Source: Paulownia fortunei (Eukaryota > Streptophyta > Magnoliopsida > Lamiales > Paulowniaceae). From it: a DNA stretch of 64,000 nucleotides. The notes under the pieces were generated by a model that saw nothing but the letters and a program-made list of their open reading frames with translations, was not told where the DNA came from and searched no databases. Made by a program: the position numbers and the translations under genes. Shown piece by piece: positions 12,698 through 24,000 of the stretch. Position 1 is the stretch's first letter, and each line of letters starts with the position of its first letter. The DNA is taken from contig CM033111.1 of NCBI GenBank assembly GCA_019321725.1, positions 3,348,001 through 3,412,000 on the forward strand. The letters are read 5' to 3'.

Positions 12698-14058
12698 CTA
12701 TCATCTCACAACAAAGTAGGGCTAGTTTAAATAGTTATTATAATTATAAGGAAGATTTCAAATTAAGGTAAGCATGCAAAATCATACGTAAGGAGTAACA
12801 AGAGACATCTCGTTTGACACCTTCAACACTGTGGAAACAAAAACAGTTTTCTAATCTTGGTTTAAGTACAGCTATTATTAAATGATATATCGAACTCAAC
12901 TAGGTGAAAAAAAGTAAATAAATTTTTTTCTTTTCAAAAATTGCACTTCCTTTCTTCATTGATAAAGATTGATAAAGAAAGATAAGATCAAATCTAACAA
13001 ACAGAATTCAAAGAATGATGCGCAAGTCCATTTTCACTTTATGCATCCCATAAAACACCCATAACAAGTAACAATTTATCATTTATAACATACACAAAAG
13101 TCCTGCAGTGACATATAACTGCATCATTATATATTTGCAGCAAGCCTAAGTGTATGTGTAAATGAATTTCAAAATATATTATATCATAGATATAAAACTC
13201 AAACATCAATACAAAAGCAGATATATAAGAATACAGTATATCTTAAAAAAAAAACCACACATGAAAGCAACTTGAGGGCCAATACAGAAAACAAATACAC
13301 CAATTTATGATGTAATCACTGTTCAAAACGGAGATGAATATGAAAAGGACTCAGCTAGGATGGTCACAAGCAATGACAAAGCATATCATTTAGCAGATGC
13401 TTTTACTTAGAGCATGAAGAAAGACAGGATTCATGCAATCTTCATTAAGTGACAGGCACCGACTTAAAGAGCACAGGCTGAAGGTCTCTGAAACATTTTA
13501 TTTTTGACACTCCAAAGTCAGTTCCTTTCTAATTGGCTTTTCATTTGAAAGAATATTAAAAAGCAAGATTACAGTTTACATTATGAAGGCATTCAAAAAT
13601 AAGAAACTCATTTGTAGAATTGAACTTGCGAACATTTCTATCAATAAATTAGTATCTCATATATTCTACACAACCAAGTCTAAGACAAACATCTGGACAT
13701 AGATATTTTATCGAAATTCCTCTTTAAATACATAGTAGTTTTGAAAAAAATTATGACAATATACATTGCAACTAACTTGGACAAACCACAACTGTTTATC
13801 TAACATTCAATAGAAAAACAAACAAACAGGCGTATCTTCTCCGCAAACCCAGATGAAGGACAGAGCTAGTACATGAACAAATATTTACAGATCTTCACAA
13901 AAGTCAAACATCATAATATGGCCAAATATATCAACCAGAGGAACAATTATAGAGAAAAAATCCTTATAATCACACAGATGCATAATACAAAGACGGATAA
14001 CCCAGTATGTTAACAATATCAATAAAGCAGCAATCTTGGATGAAAATGTTTTTACTAA

Positions 14059-14081
14059 CCCCCCACCCCACCCCACCCCCC
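14059..14081 (-). repeat. G-quadruplex-prone tract, G-rich on the SUA transcript strand
   Basis: Four runs of four or more C separated by single A bases on the plus strand give G runs separated by T on the minus strand. This matches the G4 consensus with one-base loops. It lies in the predicted SUA leader intron, roughly 515 bases downstream of its donor, so the unspliced RNA would carry the G-rich form. Confidence 0.8.
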
Positions 14082-14594
14082 AAAAATTTACTGCTACAGT
14101 AAACCGCTGCGCACACCCCTACCCCAAGAAATTTGTTCTAGGGTGGAGAAGTGACCTATGGTCCCAGCCCCTTTATCAACCTTGGATCATTATGGGGCAC
14201 AGAATAATTCAAGGTCCCCATGATGATCCAAGGGTAAGAATCAGCCAACAACCAAACCTATCAAAGGATAGTCAAACTTGCCGTACAATAACAGCAAGAT
14301 GCAGAATCCAAATTTTTGACGAAAATTTACAAAACAATGTTAGACGCATCCTTATTGTAACCCTTTACAATGTAAATCGTTGCCTCATTAATATTTATAG
14401 ATATTCATTCCTATAAAGTGAACTCAGAAAAAAAACACAAACACAAGCTTATAACTACGGAATGTCGTGCATGAAATCAGTATTACATCTAGGAATTGAT
14501 ATATCTGCGATCTGGAAACACGCGAAGCAAATACCAATACCGATTGAGGCTCAAAATTCACAAGATGGAAGCTTTTAATTGAGAAATCACATAC

Positions 14595-14757
14595 CTCGAA
14601 GAAGAAATATAATTACTATTTACTAATCACCCACTATCTTAGCCCTCACGAATTTAGGGTTTGTGTTCAGCGTTTGTGAAAGTGAGAATTAGGGATTTTG
14701 AGATTCGACCATTGTTTGCCCTAATTCGTTTTGTGTTCTTAAGCTTTAGCACACTGG
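14595..14757 (-). other. SUA: Predicted SUA first 5' UTR exon with a short upstream ORF
   Basis: The minus strand downstream of a TATA box contains leader-like sequence with CCCTAA-type motifs (telo-box-like), common in translation- and growth-related plant genes. It ends at the donor at 14594. A short upstream ORF, 14712-14689, encodes seven residues (MVESQNP) and has a favourable context (A at -3, G at +4). The transcription start is estimated at 25-35 bases from the TATA box and is not observed directly. Confidence 0.45.
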
Positions 14758-14768
14758 TGAAGACGGCC

Positions 14769-14819
14769 TGGGCTTCTGAGCTTTTATAGTGTATGTCGTT
14801 TCTCAATTTTAGCGGCCCA
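14769..14819 (-). promoter_or_regulatory. Probable SUA core promoter: TATA box and two site II elements
   Basis: A TATA box (ACTATAAAAG read on the minus strand) occupies 14781-14790. A site II element TGGGCC (minus strand) is at 14814-14819 and a TGGGCT (plus strand) at 14769-14774. Site II elements are bound by TCP factors and are typical of growth-associated genes. Assignment to SUA rests on the leader exon downstream. Confidence 0.5.
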
Positions 14820-16117
14820 AAAAGGTCGTAAAAATACAATTATGTCCCTAGCTTTAGAAACGTTTTTAGTTGACAACCCTTTGGGCTGAACTTGAAATGC
14901 TACCTAGTCTTGCTCGACCTTATATGTGTACTCAATAATTTGGATTTTTAGTGGTTCGAATTTAATTAATATTTAATTTTGTGATAGACTAAAAAATTAA
15001 ATTTGAATCTAATTGTGCGTACTCAAAAATCGAACACAATTGGAGTCGGATATAAAATAGTGTTAAATTAATTTGATTATATTTTAAAATTTATATATTT
15101 AAGTAAGTCTCGTAGGAGCATATTTTAGATAAATAATAAAATATTGATGAATTGTTGTATTTCTAACTCGTTTTTATATTTAAAGTTGCAAATAAAATTT
15201 AGTTTTCAGATAAAAATAGTAATAATGTACGATTTTATAAAATTTAGTTATTACTGTTTTGAATTCGAATCAACATTTCAAATTTTGAGACTTTTACCAA
15301 TTATAATCTACTTAATTAACATACTAAAAAGTCCAGTCAGATGTGTTGTGGATTAAGATGATATGTTGATTGGTTGAATTCGTTGGATCCGCACAAATTT
15401 GGCTAAAATTTGGTACCTATTGATAACCATATCATTTATCAATACTTCCCAGGCCAGTGCTAAAATTATTCATTAATTTATTATTATTTAAGTTGATATT
15501 TGCAATTGAAATATTGTGATTATATTAGAGCAATTGGACTCATTTGCAAAAAATTTGAATTGACCTTAAATGTTAAGATGCAATAGTATGTATCTATGTT
15601 CAAAAAGGATCCAAAAATGAATGGAGATACACGTAGTAATAATAAAAAAATATAATTTTTTTCTTTTTATTTTTTGAGTTTAAAAATGTATTTTGCAAAA
15701 ATATTCTTGAATTTTTCTGAATATTCATAGCTTAAGCAATATAATTGGGTGTATTATGATTAATCTACAGGCAGTTTGGAATTAAAATTTTAGACTTTTG
15801 ACGTTGTTATTCTTGAATCTTGATATAGAACCCTATTATAAATTAGGGTGGATTCATTATTTTAATTTGTTTTTTCATGTCATATTCCATATCATAAATA
15901 TATGTAAAATATTTAACAAGTAAACAATTTTTCGTATACAGGTATATATTATTTTTGTAAACCGAATAATAAGAAAGAAAGAAAAAAAAAAAGAGTATGT
16001 TTACATCTTGAGCATCAACTTGTACAATGACAATGCCATTTCTGGTTCGATCAACATAGGAATAAGTTGCATGGTCCCTAACTAATAGTATTTCTTCTAG
16101 CAACTCTAGCAAATTGC
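14820..16117. other. Intergenic, AT-rich, between the SUA promoter and the PHO1 3' end
   Basis: No gene is seen. The stretch is strongly AT-rich with short random reading frames. Its right part, next to the stop codon at 16118, should hold the 3' UTR and polyadenylation signals of the PHO1-like gene. Confidence 0.6.
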
Positions 16118-19100
16118 TCAGTCCTGCTCATCCACCTCATGAAAAGGAAGTGGCACTGTCTTCACAGCTCTAAATTTGCCTGCATTATTTAGATGCTCAT
16201 TCTCCAACCTGCTCAACCACGCAAAAGTTCTGTTTATGCAGTTGGCATTGGGATAAGAATCACAGATCTTAATTTCATTGATATCAGAATCTTCATTTTT
16301 ACCTGTAAAAATTCCATTGCCCTCTTCTGACAACCTCAAGTGCTGCTAAAAACAGCATAGTGACTCTGTAGTCTACTTTTTCAAAATTATAGTGAAAAAC
16401 TGTTTGCAACCAAGCTAGCCGGAGGACAAGGTTCAATCCCTGCATCAAGTAGTAGAGTTTGTTCAATTTCAACTGTAAAACGCCAGCATTGCTCAAAAAA
16501 CTTGTATTTAACTATATACTAGAGCACCCCACTAAATTGTCATTTCCAGTTGATGATCTCCATATTTGCAAGAATCTTCTTAATTAGGAGATATAGCGAA
16601 TTTTTTGTGTTGATTATAAAGAACAGATACCAACTTGAAGATAATGGTTTTGACATGACCCCTGAACTAAAGAAGGAAAGGGAGAGAGGAACATTGGCAT
16701 ATACCAAAGAGAAATAGTATATGAACTTTTGGCGAAGCATTAATTCATCTCTTAGCCATGGATTCTTGGAATTGAACTGGAGCAAACCCCAGTCCTTTAC
16801 AAAATCCCAGTAAAGTTGGTATACAGTTGCAGCAGTTGACATGACAACAACTAGGCAAAGCCATCCCACACTTTTTTCCTTCTCATATGCCACTTTGGCT
16901 CCTGCAGCCAGCATTGCAGACACATATTTTCCTAGGTTGACAAGGTGACTTTTGTGCCCTTCATCAAACCATCGCCGAGCACACTGAGAATCAGAATTTA
17001 TATAGGAGTTAATAACAAATTCAATAAATTTTATATCATCAAGCCTAAAAATTTAAATCAATTCGACTAACAAGATGAAGAAGTAGTGCTAAACCTGCAT
17101 AGCTCTCCAGTAATAAGGTAGAAAGGAAACTGCATAAGCCAGGTCCCTATAGTATGTGGTTCTCATGCAGTAATTGTAGTCCTGAGTTTTGTAGCTCCCA
17201 GTTATATAGTAGCATGCTATATACTCTAGGTTTCTAAGCATGGGTATCTGATTGACAATTCATAATGAAATCAGGTGAGTCCAATTGTGGAGATTGTTTA
17301 TAGTAGAGATATAGTACTATACTCAGAAATTCAAAATAACTCAATCAATTTGCACGTACATATTGATGGATGAGCTTACCTGGCTACAAAGTTGATCAGC
17401 CATGAAAAAATCCAACATCACAACCTTATATAAAGGCGATAAGATGATGTTCCTTAACACAGAAAGCAAATGGTAACGACTTGACTTGTACATAATGTTG
17501 AATGGACAAACCAGACCTATTATGAAAACCTGCAAATGAATTGATTCTATTAGTAAGCAATGATATAAGAACATTTGTTCTTATTGATCATAATATTGGT
17601 GGTGAAAAGTTGTAATACGATCAACAATTACCAGAAGCAGAAGGCCAGGGATGACTTGAACTTGAGCATAAGAATACCCTTTTGCCACAAGCGATAGATG
17701 AACAAACAAGACACCAACTACAGCAGTCATTGATGTGGTGCAAATCAAGAACACATCTCCATACTTTAGTTCCTTTGTTGGGGACAGTTCAAAGATGAAG
17801 CTGTAATTTATTCGTGTCTTTCTCCACATAAAAATGTTGCATCCGTATAGGAAGAAATGTAGAAACAATAGGCTAAACATGCTGCAAAATGAGAGTTAGA
17901 ATTTCAGGTGGCTGCTTTATAGACATCAGAAAATTTTTAAATATCCTTGTGTTAAACATGATATTGATGTGCCAAAATTAAGCACTTGCCTAAGGACAGG
18001 GTAGACTGTTTCCATGTACATCGTATTTGAATTAGATCTATACATTCCTGTAATACGAGCCATGATAACATATCCAACAAAAAGTGCAAGGAAGCACCCA
18101 GCGAATAATCCTGGTTTTTGAAAAGAAAGAGCAAAGGATCAGTTGAATTGCTTCCAATACTAAGCTTTTTATCAAAAGGCTAATTTTACTAAAACCATCA
18201 ACAGTATTAAAAGGGTAATGGAAATATGACAATAATAATTATCTTAATTATGTCTGATGAATTCTTTTCCTTTTTTGTCCTCTTTAAGGATAGAGAGTGA
18301 GTTTTTGCCAGGGTTAATCAAAAGAAGCCACTAGTTATTGTTTGAACCACAATTTTACTCTGTTTTAGGCCATAGACTGAACTTTAATTTCTGGCACTAA
18401 TAGGGAGCTGCCTTTCAATGTTGAGGGTCTTTTAAGTTTCATTCCTGTTGTCAATCAAACTAATAATGGCTTCAAATGGGCCTTTGTTTATAGACCACCA
18501 CCAAAAAGTGGACCCTTTTGACCCTTTTATCTTTTAGCATATAGTGGCTGACTCAAGGTCAGTAGATTGCCCAGTGGGCCAAATTTTATGTTTTACTCTT
18601 TAATTCTTTATCATCTAATTACCAGATGAACAAAAGGTGATCAAAGATCTCCACTAGAATTAAGTTCTCAAAAAGGAAACCAATTTTGAACATTATCTTG
18701 ACATTCTTCTTTATTAGACTCCAATATTGCAGCTTTGAATTATGCAGGATACTCACCAATGAAAAATGTCACAGCATGTGATTCTTTTCGCTGAGTTGGT
18801 TTAAGGTATTTCATGGCCTTTCTTTTATCATCTTCAGCAAAATGCTTGACAAAAAGTTCCTCAACCTCGTCTGCTAACTTCAAAACCTGTCACAGTAGTG
18901 AAACTTATTAGGTTGCTGCCAATTTTCACAAGTGTGAGACAAGCAAATCTGAGATTCATGATTGGAAATCTAGGCAATTGTAAACTTGAGAAAAGGCCTT
19001 CTACAGGCTGACCACCACTTTTCACTGTCTGGGAAAATAATCTGATGATGGGAATGTGTCTGCTACCCCACATCCAATCATCTTCCAATCACAATACCAC

Positions 19101-20962
19101 GCAGAAATGTTATATTGCACAATTATTGCTTTTCTTATTCACCAGATATTTTACACAAAATTGTAACTTTTTTGCTTTGTGAGTTACCTTGTCCGAGCTG
19201 TTGAAGTAGGAGCTCTCAACCACTCTTAAGTAAATGGGAAGAACTTCTTTGTTAGTCACCTGAGAGATCAAAGAAAGTTCGTTTGTTATGATGAGAAAAA
19301 AGAGAAATAATGTGCATCCACAGAACTGAAGATTGGTTGATATACTTACTTTGTCGAATTTCTTCAAAATCTTCACGAAAGCAAGCATGTTCAAGTTCCT
19401 GGGAGAATTGAAAGGACATAATTAACAAAAAAAAATTCAGCAGAAAAACAATAAGTCATACTAGGTAGAAATATCCATAGATGATCATACCTATAAGTTT
19501 TGAGGTATCCTAATCCTTTATAGAGCTCAATAAATGCTCCCCTAATCATTTTTTCTGCATGATGTAGCTTTTTCTTGTTAATATGCAACTTATTTCCCTC
19601 TGGACCACATTTCTTGGAGGACTGATTCACCAAATCATCCCAAAACAAATAAGTGATTGCTGAAAACGTGCGGGTTGGATTCGTAAGAGGAATGTGAATT
19701 CTCAAGTTTTTCCCTTGGCAGTTGACAACTCGACCAGAAAGGGACCTGAGTTTCCCATCCTCTTTCTTCATCCTCATTGCTATTTCACCAGATTTGGGAG
19801 ATTCTGAGAATTTCACATCATCTTTATCAAGTTCTTCAGTTAAGTTCTCCAGCCCCTGTTCTGTATCTGCTGTATCCTTGATGGACTCTTCATCTATTGG
19901 CAAACAGAACCAAATTCATGAGTACTAGGTTTCAAAATTGTGTAATTCACAATCTATAAAGCTCGAGTAAGAGAAACTCATTTTTTAAAATCTGTTCAAG
20001 ATTCTAATTTTCTTGTCTAATTTGCTGTGGACTGTAGGATTGAGTAAAGTAGAGCTAACAGCGACGAATGATTTAATCATCAATATCTTTGTGGATCAAA
20101 AATACTTGTGAAGTTCCGATATTTGTATAATTCTTATATGTTCATCTAATGTTAGTGAACATATTTATATGTTTTAAGGTGAGACTCAACTATTCATTGA
20201 TGTACGCAGAAGGTTATCGATCATGAATAAATCACTAAGATAAATTGCAAAGGCTGAATAACTATTTAGTTGTCAACTTGCATGTGTTTCTAGGTCATGC
20301 ATAAACCAGAGGAAATTTGCTTCATACCACATGATATGGTGCCTGATATTGAGTCCTCCTCCTTCGAGTCCTGGGAAGAAAGCCCTTTAGCACGTTGTTG
20401 CTGTAACACTGTTTTAAGCTCAGTGAGAATCTCCATTTGTTTCTTTAACGACTCACCCCTCTCAAGAAACTCTCTCTCTTTTGCTCTGTAAAATTGATTC
20501 ACTTTGTTGAGTTGAAGATCCAAACATGCAAAAAATTCAACTGCAGCATCAGTATCAGCTAATTGCTCCAGCAGCTCAGTCTCGTACATGTCCCCGGTAC
20601 TAGCTGAGGCTGCAAGCTTGCGGTGAACCTAAATTATGGGAGAAAAAAGTTGCAAGTGAAAAATGAATCAAATTGCATGAGAAAAGAATGTACGGTAGAA
20701 TGAGAAGTATGACAGAGATTATGGAGGCAGAAAGTACTTGAATGACCCTTGGTTCTCTTTGTTTATGGTCAAGAAAAGTATATTTCCTTAAAGAAGAGAC
20801 GAGGGCTTTGGAAAAAGAATTCTTTTGTTTCTTGCTATTAGTGTTTTGATTGTTGAGCACATGGATTTTCTTGATGTCCTTCTTCAGCTGGCAGTAATCA
20901 ACAAAGGCTTCTTTCCATTCAGGAACTAACTGACCCTCAAACTGCTTGGAGAATTTCACCAT
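16118..20962 (-). CDS. PHO1;H1: PHO1-family phosphate exporter (SPX-EXS), closest to PHO1;H1
   Basis: Integral membrane Pi exporter for xylem loading and Pi homeostasis. Thirteen exons join in frame: 20962-20738, 20628-20328, 19893-19491, 19398-19350, 19259-19188, 18886-18757, 18110-17990, 17881-17632, 17529-17380, 17247-17095, 16983-16705, 16439-16303 and 16208-16118. They give 786 residues, normal for the family. The start [20 protein letters not shown] is the classic PHO1 N-terminus; an ATG five codons upstream was not chosen. The SPX domain covers about 1-350, with Lys-rich helices ([12 protein letters not shown] and KILKKFDK) expected to bind inositol pyrophosphates. Hydrophobic segments follow from about 393. 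The EXS domain (about 520-760) shows [39 protein letters not shown] and [11 protein letters not shown]. The tail ends [12 protein letters not shown]. The intron after exon 7 has a GC donor. PHO1;H1 rather than PHO1 itself is inferred from the N-terminus and from linkage to BTPC. Confidence 0.95.
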
Positions 20963-21068
20963 CTTGGCTACTGTCACACAACAATATCCAAGAAAAAATG
21001 TAGGCCTAAATGATGGTGTCTATAGTTTTGTGACTTGTGAGTGTTTCAATAGAGAGGACTAAGTTCAC

Positions 21069-21080
21069 ATTATTTATGGA
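21069..21080 (-). promoter_or_regulatory. Possible TATA element of the PHO1-like gene
   Basis: The minus strand reads CCATAAATAATG about 110 bases upstream of the start codon, a sensible distance for a TATA element plus a short leader. I searched the upstream few hundred bases for the PHR1 site GNATATNC and saw none, so Pi-starvation control through PHR1 is not supported by a visible proximal site. Confidence 0.3.
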
Positions 21081-24000
21081 GAGGAAAGGAATTTTGATTG
21101 ATGGGCGCGTACTGATGCTCGACAGCACATTCTGTTATATCCTCTGCATATCTTTATCCTATTCTCATTCCACTTGGAAGGTATAATGGTTTGGTTCGCC
21201 GGAGAATTACCAAACTGCTGCCGCATGTGTTGCTTTCTCTGCCAACGTGCTGTTTTGAGAACTTTGGAAAAGGTTGGAATTTAAAAGTGGATGAGAAGGG
21301 GCCTAACATATTTCAAAGATTGTGGAATATTAGCCCATTTTAATTTTCCTCAAAGCACAGTTTATTTATTTAGTAAGTTCTTTTATGCTTTCTGCACATA
21401 TCTACTCTGACAACCTTCTCAATTTGCATGAGGGGTCAAAGGAAATAAAGGGCAAGATAGAGATTGGCAAATGCTGCCCTGTTATCAAGTCAGGAGCTGC
21501 TCATTTGCATTGAAAGCTTATTGGCTACATCTTTTGCAATCACACAAAGCCTGTCTCTAATTAGACCAGCCCGAATTCCACTAAATTTAGGATAACAAAA
21601 GCTGTGCAATAATTTTAGTTCTCCCACTTTCACTTGGGAAAAGATTTGTGCTGGTTTATTAAAGAAGAGATAGCATAATGCATCAGAGTCCAATTAAGAA
21701 GCAGTAAATATAAATATAAGCCACACCAAGAACATCGATCTTTGATGTTCGTTTTTTAGAGTCCATATTTATGTCTAAAAAGAAAAGAAAAAGTGATGAA
21801 CCAACTACAAAGTTGAATAAATCTGAACCATCAGTGTCAATCTAGATATCTACACAAATATTAGATGTTTTTTTTTTGTTTGTTTGTTTCTAATTAAATG
21901 GTCTTTTAGGAGATTTAGATGATAGCTTGATCAATCACTCAACTTGCTGATATTCCATAATGAGTGAGTATTGGCTTATGCAAAGTGGTCATTTTTTTTG
22001 AGAACCAATAACATATGATAGTTGTTGTACAGATTAAAGCAGTTGGAACAGTGCTTTATCAGATGCTATTAGTATACAAGTAGTGATTATAGTGATGAAG
22101 GTTCTAAGTTCTATTCCTCCTAGTAATACTCCCACCTTAGCACCAACTTTCAGCATGATACCTTCCACTAGAACAGCAAACTTCGAAACCCGTAGCCACC
22201 TTCTGTCTCCTCCACACTCCCTCTCTCTTTTGAGAAGGATAGCAACATCAATGATGTTACAAATGTGGAAAACTGAAAGCGCCATTTTGATTGCTGACTC
22301 AAAGATATGCGGCTTTTCTTTTCTTTTTTCTCTCTTTTTTTCTCACACGTGGGACATGTAAACACACACACACATATGAACCTTTTAAGGTGTGATTTTT
22401 TGGAAGTCTCAAAACTCCAAATCTTGGTATATTAATCACAACAACAACTAATGTACGGTCGGCCCCAAGTCGGTGCCACAACATGATCGGATCTTGAGAC
22501 CTTCTGAAAATAAACTCATTCATAAGCATGTATAAATCTTATGCTAAATAAATCATGTTTCAGTTTGTTTTTCCAATATTGTTTCTTTCTTTTAGGTTTG
22601 TCATTTTTGTTCTAATAGGCTGAGTTTGGAATTCAAGTACTTATGTGCACCACCATGTTGAAATAGAGCAAACAAGTTGCAGTTTCTAATAAAGGAATGG
22701 AGAATAATCTCTGAATATGTGGCTGTTATGTGGCTGCCATTGATGACTTCTTTAGAGGAAGTTTCTATTACAGTGCAGACATGGCATTCGGAGAAATAGG
22801 TCAGATTCAGTTAATCAGTATTGATAGGGACAAATGGTATTAGACTTTCAAAGAGAAAGTAGGAGTGACTATAGCAAGGTATAAACCAGCATAATGCTTG
22901 AGCAGTTGAAGAAAATCATTCTTCTCAATGCATAGCATCTAAAAGAATTTGCACATGCTGATTTAGATTCATTTGTATTCTTTTTCAACTGTCTGAAATA
23001 CCATTGAAAGCTAAATTTTTGTCAGATTTTACTTAAAGAGGTTGTGGAGGGCAAACTTACTAAATTAGGCCTGGAAAAATACAGGGCCACCTCTAGGGAA
23101 TTCATATTTTAACTTATCCAACTTTGGCACTCAATTTTTTCACAAGAAAACCTAAATTAATTCAACCCTTCAACACTTTATCTCATTACAATTCACAATT
23201 ATTAAATTTGGATCAAAGGCATTGCATAAAGTTGAAATCTTAAAACTCGATAAATAGAAAATCTTGAATTCAAACTCCACTCTATTTGTCTCTTTATATA
23301 TGAATGGGAATATTATTATTTTATTATTCGTTATAATTTATTAGTTGTTAATGGTTTGAATATGATACTGTAATTAATCACTTCTTTTAAAAAATATTTA
23401 AAAAAAAAAAAAAACAATTTACCGGGCAATGTTCTTGTTTTAAACAACATAGTTATAATTTTGTACGAGATTCGTGTTGATATGTAGGAAAGGTAATTCA
23501 GATTCAAAACTAAATCAATCTTGTCATCTATTTTTCCAATACCTTTTTTGGGTTTTTGAATTGGCGAGGCTTTTATAGTTTTTGTACAATACATTTACTA
23601 GAAAAGAAGAAAAAGAAAAGGTGGCAAAGAGGCCACGAAATCCAAGAATTTTAGTCAATACAACCAATGACAAGTTATGACAATCATGGTGTGAGTAGGA
23701 TGCCATTTCTTCATGGTGCGCCCTCGTAAGCTCACCCCCACCAATTCTGTCTCTTTTTCAAACAATCTTGCTACATAGAAGCTAGGAAATTTTTGAACTG
23801 TGAAATTTCTGCTGAACAAAGACTAATGGGATTTTTTATTTTTTATTTTACCAGAAAAATGTGTGTAAAGTTAACCCTATAATTCAAGCTAATCTATGAT
23901 CTAGTTTCAGTAATCTCATTGTCTTACGGTCTTGGGACTATAAAAATCTATTTCTGCTAAATTATAACAATGTAAGTGTGGAGATTCCGAAAATTAATAA

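Larger units (their letters stand above)
12516..14594 (-). other. Predicted 2.1-kb intron in the SUA 5' leader
   Basis: The interval is bounded by a donor (CTTCGAG/gtatgtg, exon side ending at 14595) and the acceptor at 12516. It holds no convincing coding sequence. It contains a (GT)n microsatellite at 12662-12694 and a C-run tract at 14059-14081 that would be G-rich in the pre-mRNA. Long first introns in the leader of plant housekeeping genes often carry expression-enhancing activity; this is inference here. Confidence 0.5.

Noticed and set aside
20738..20977. Upstream in-frame ATG giving an N-terminal MTVAK extension of PHO1
   Set aside because: PHO1-family proteins start at MVKFSK. The extra five codons are probably untranslated leader.
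22034..22529. Overlapping frames on both strands around 22.0-22.5 kb
   Set aside because: They have no recognisable domain, no splice-supported extension and no promoter. Kept only as part of the gene-poor interval.
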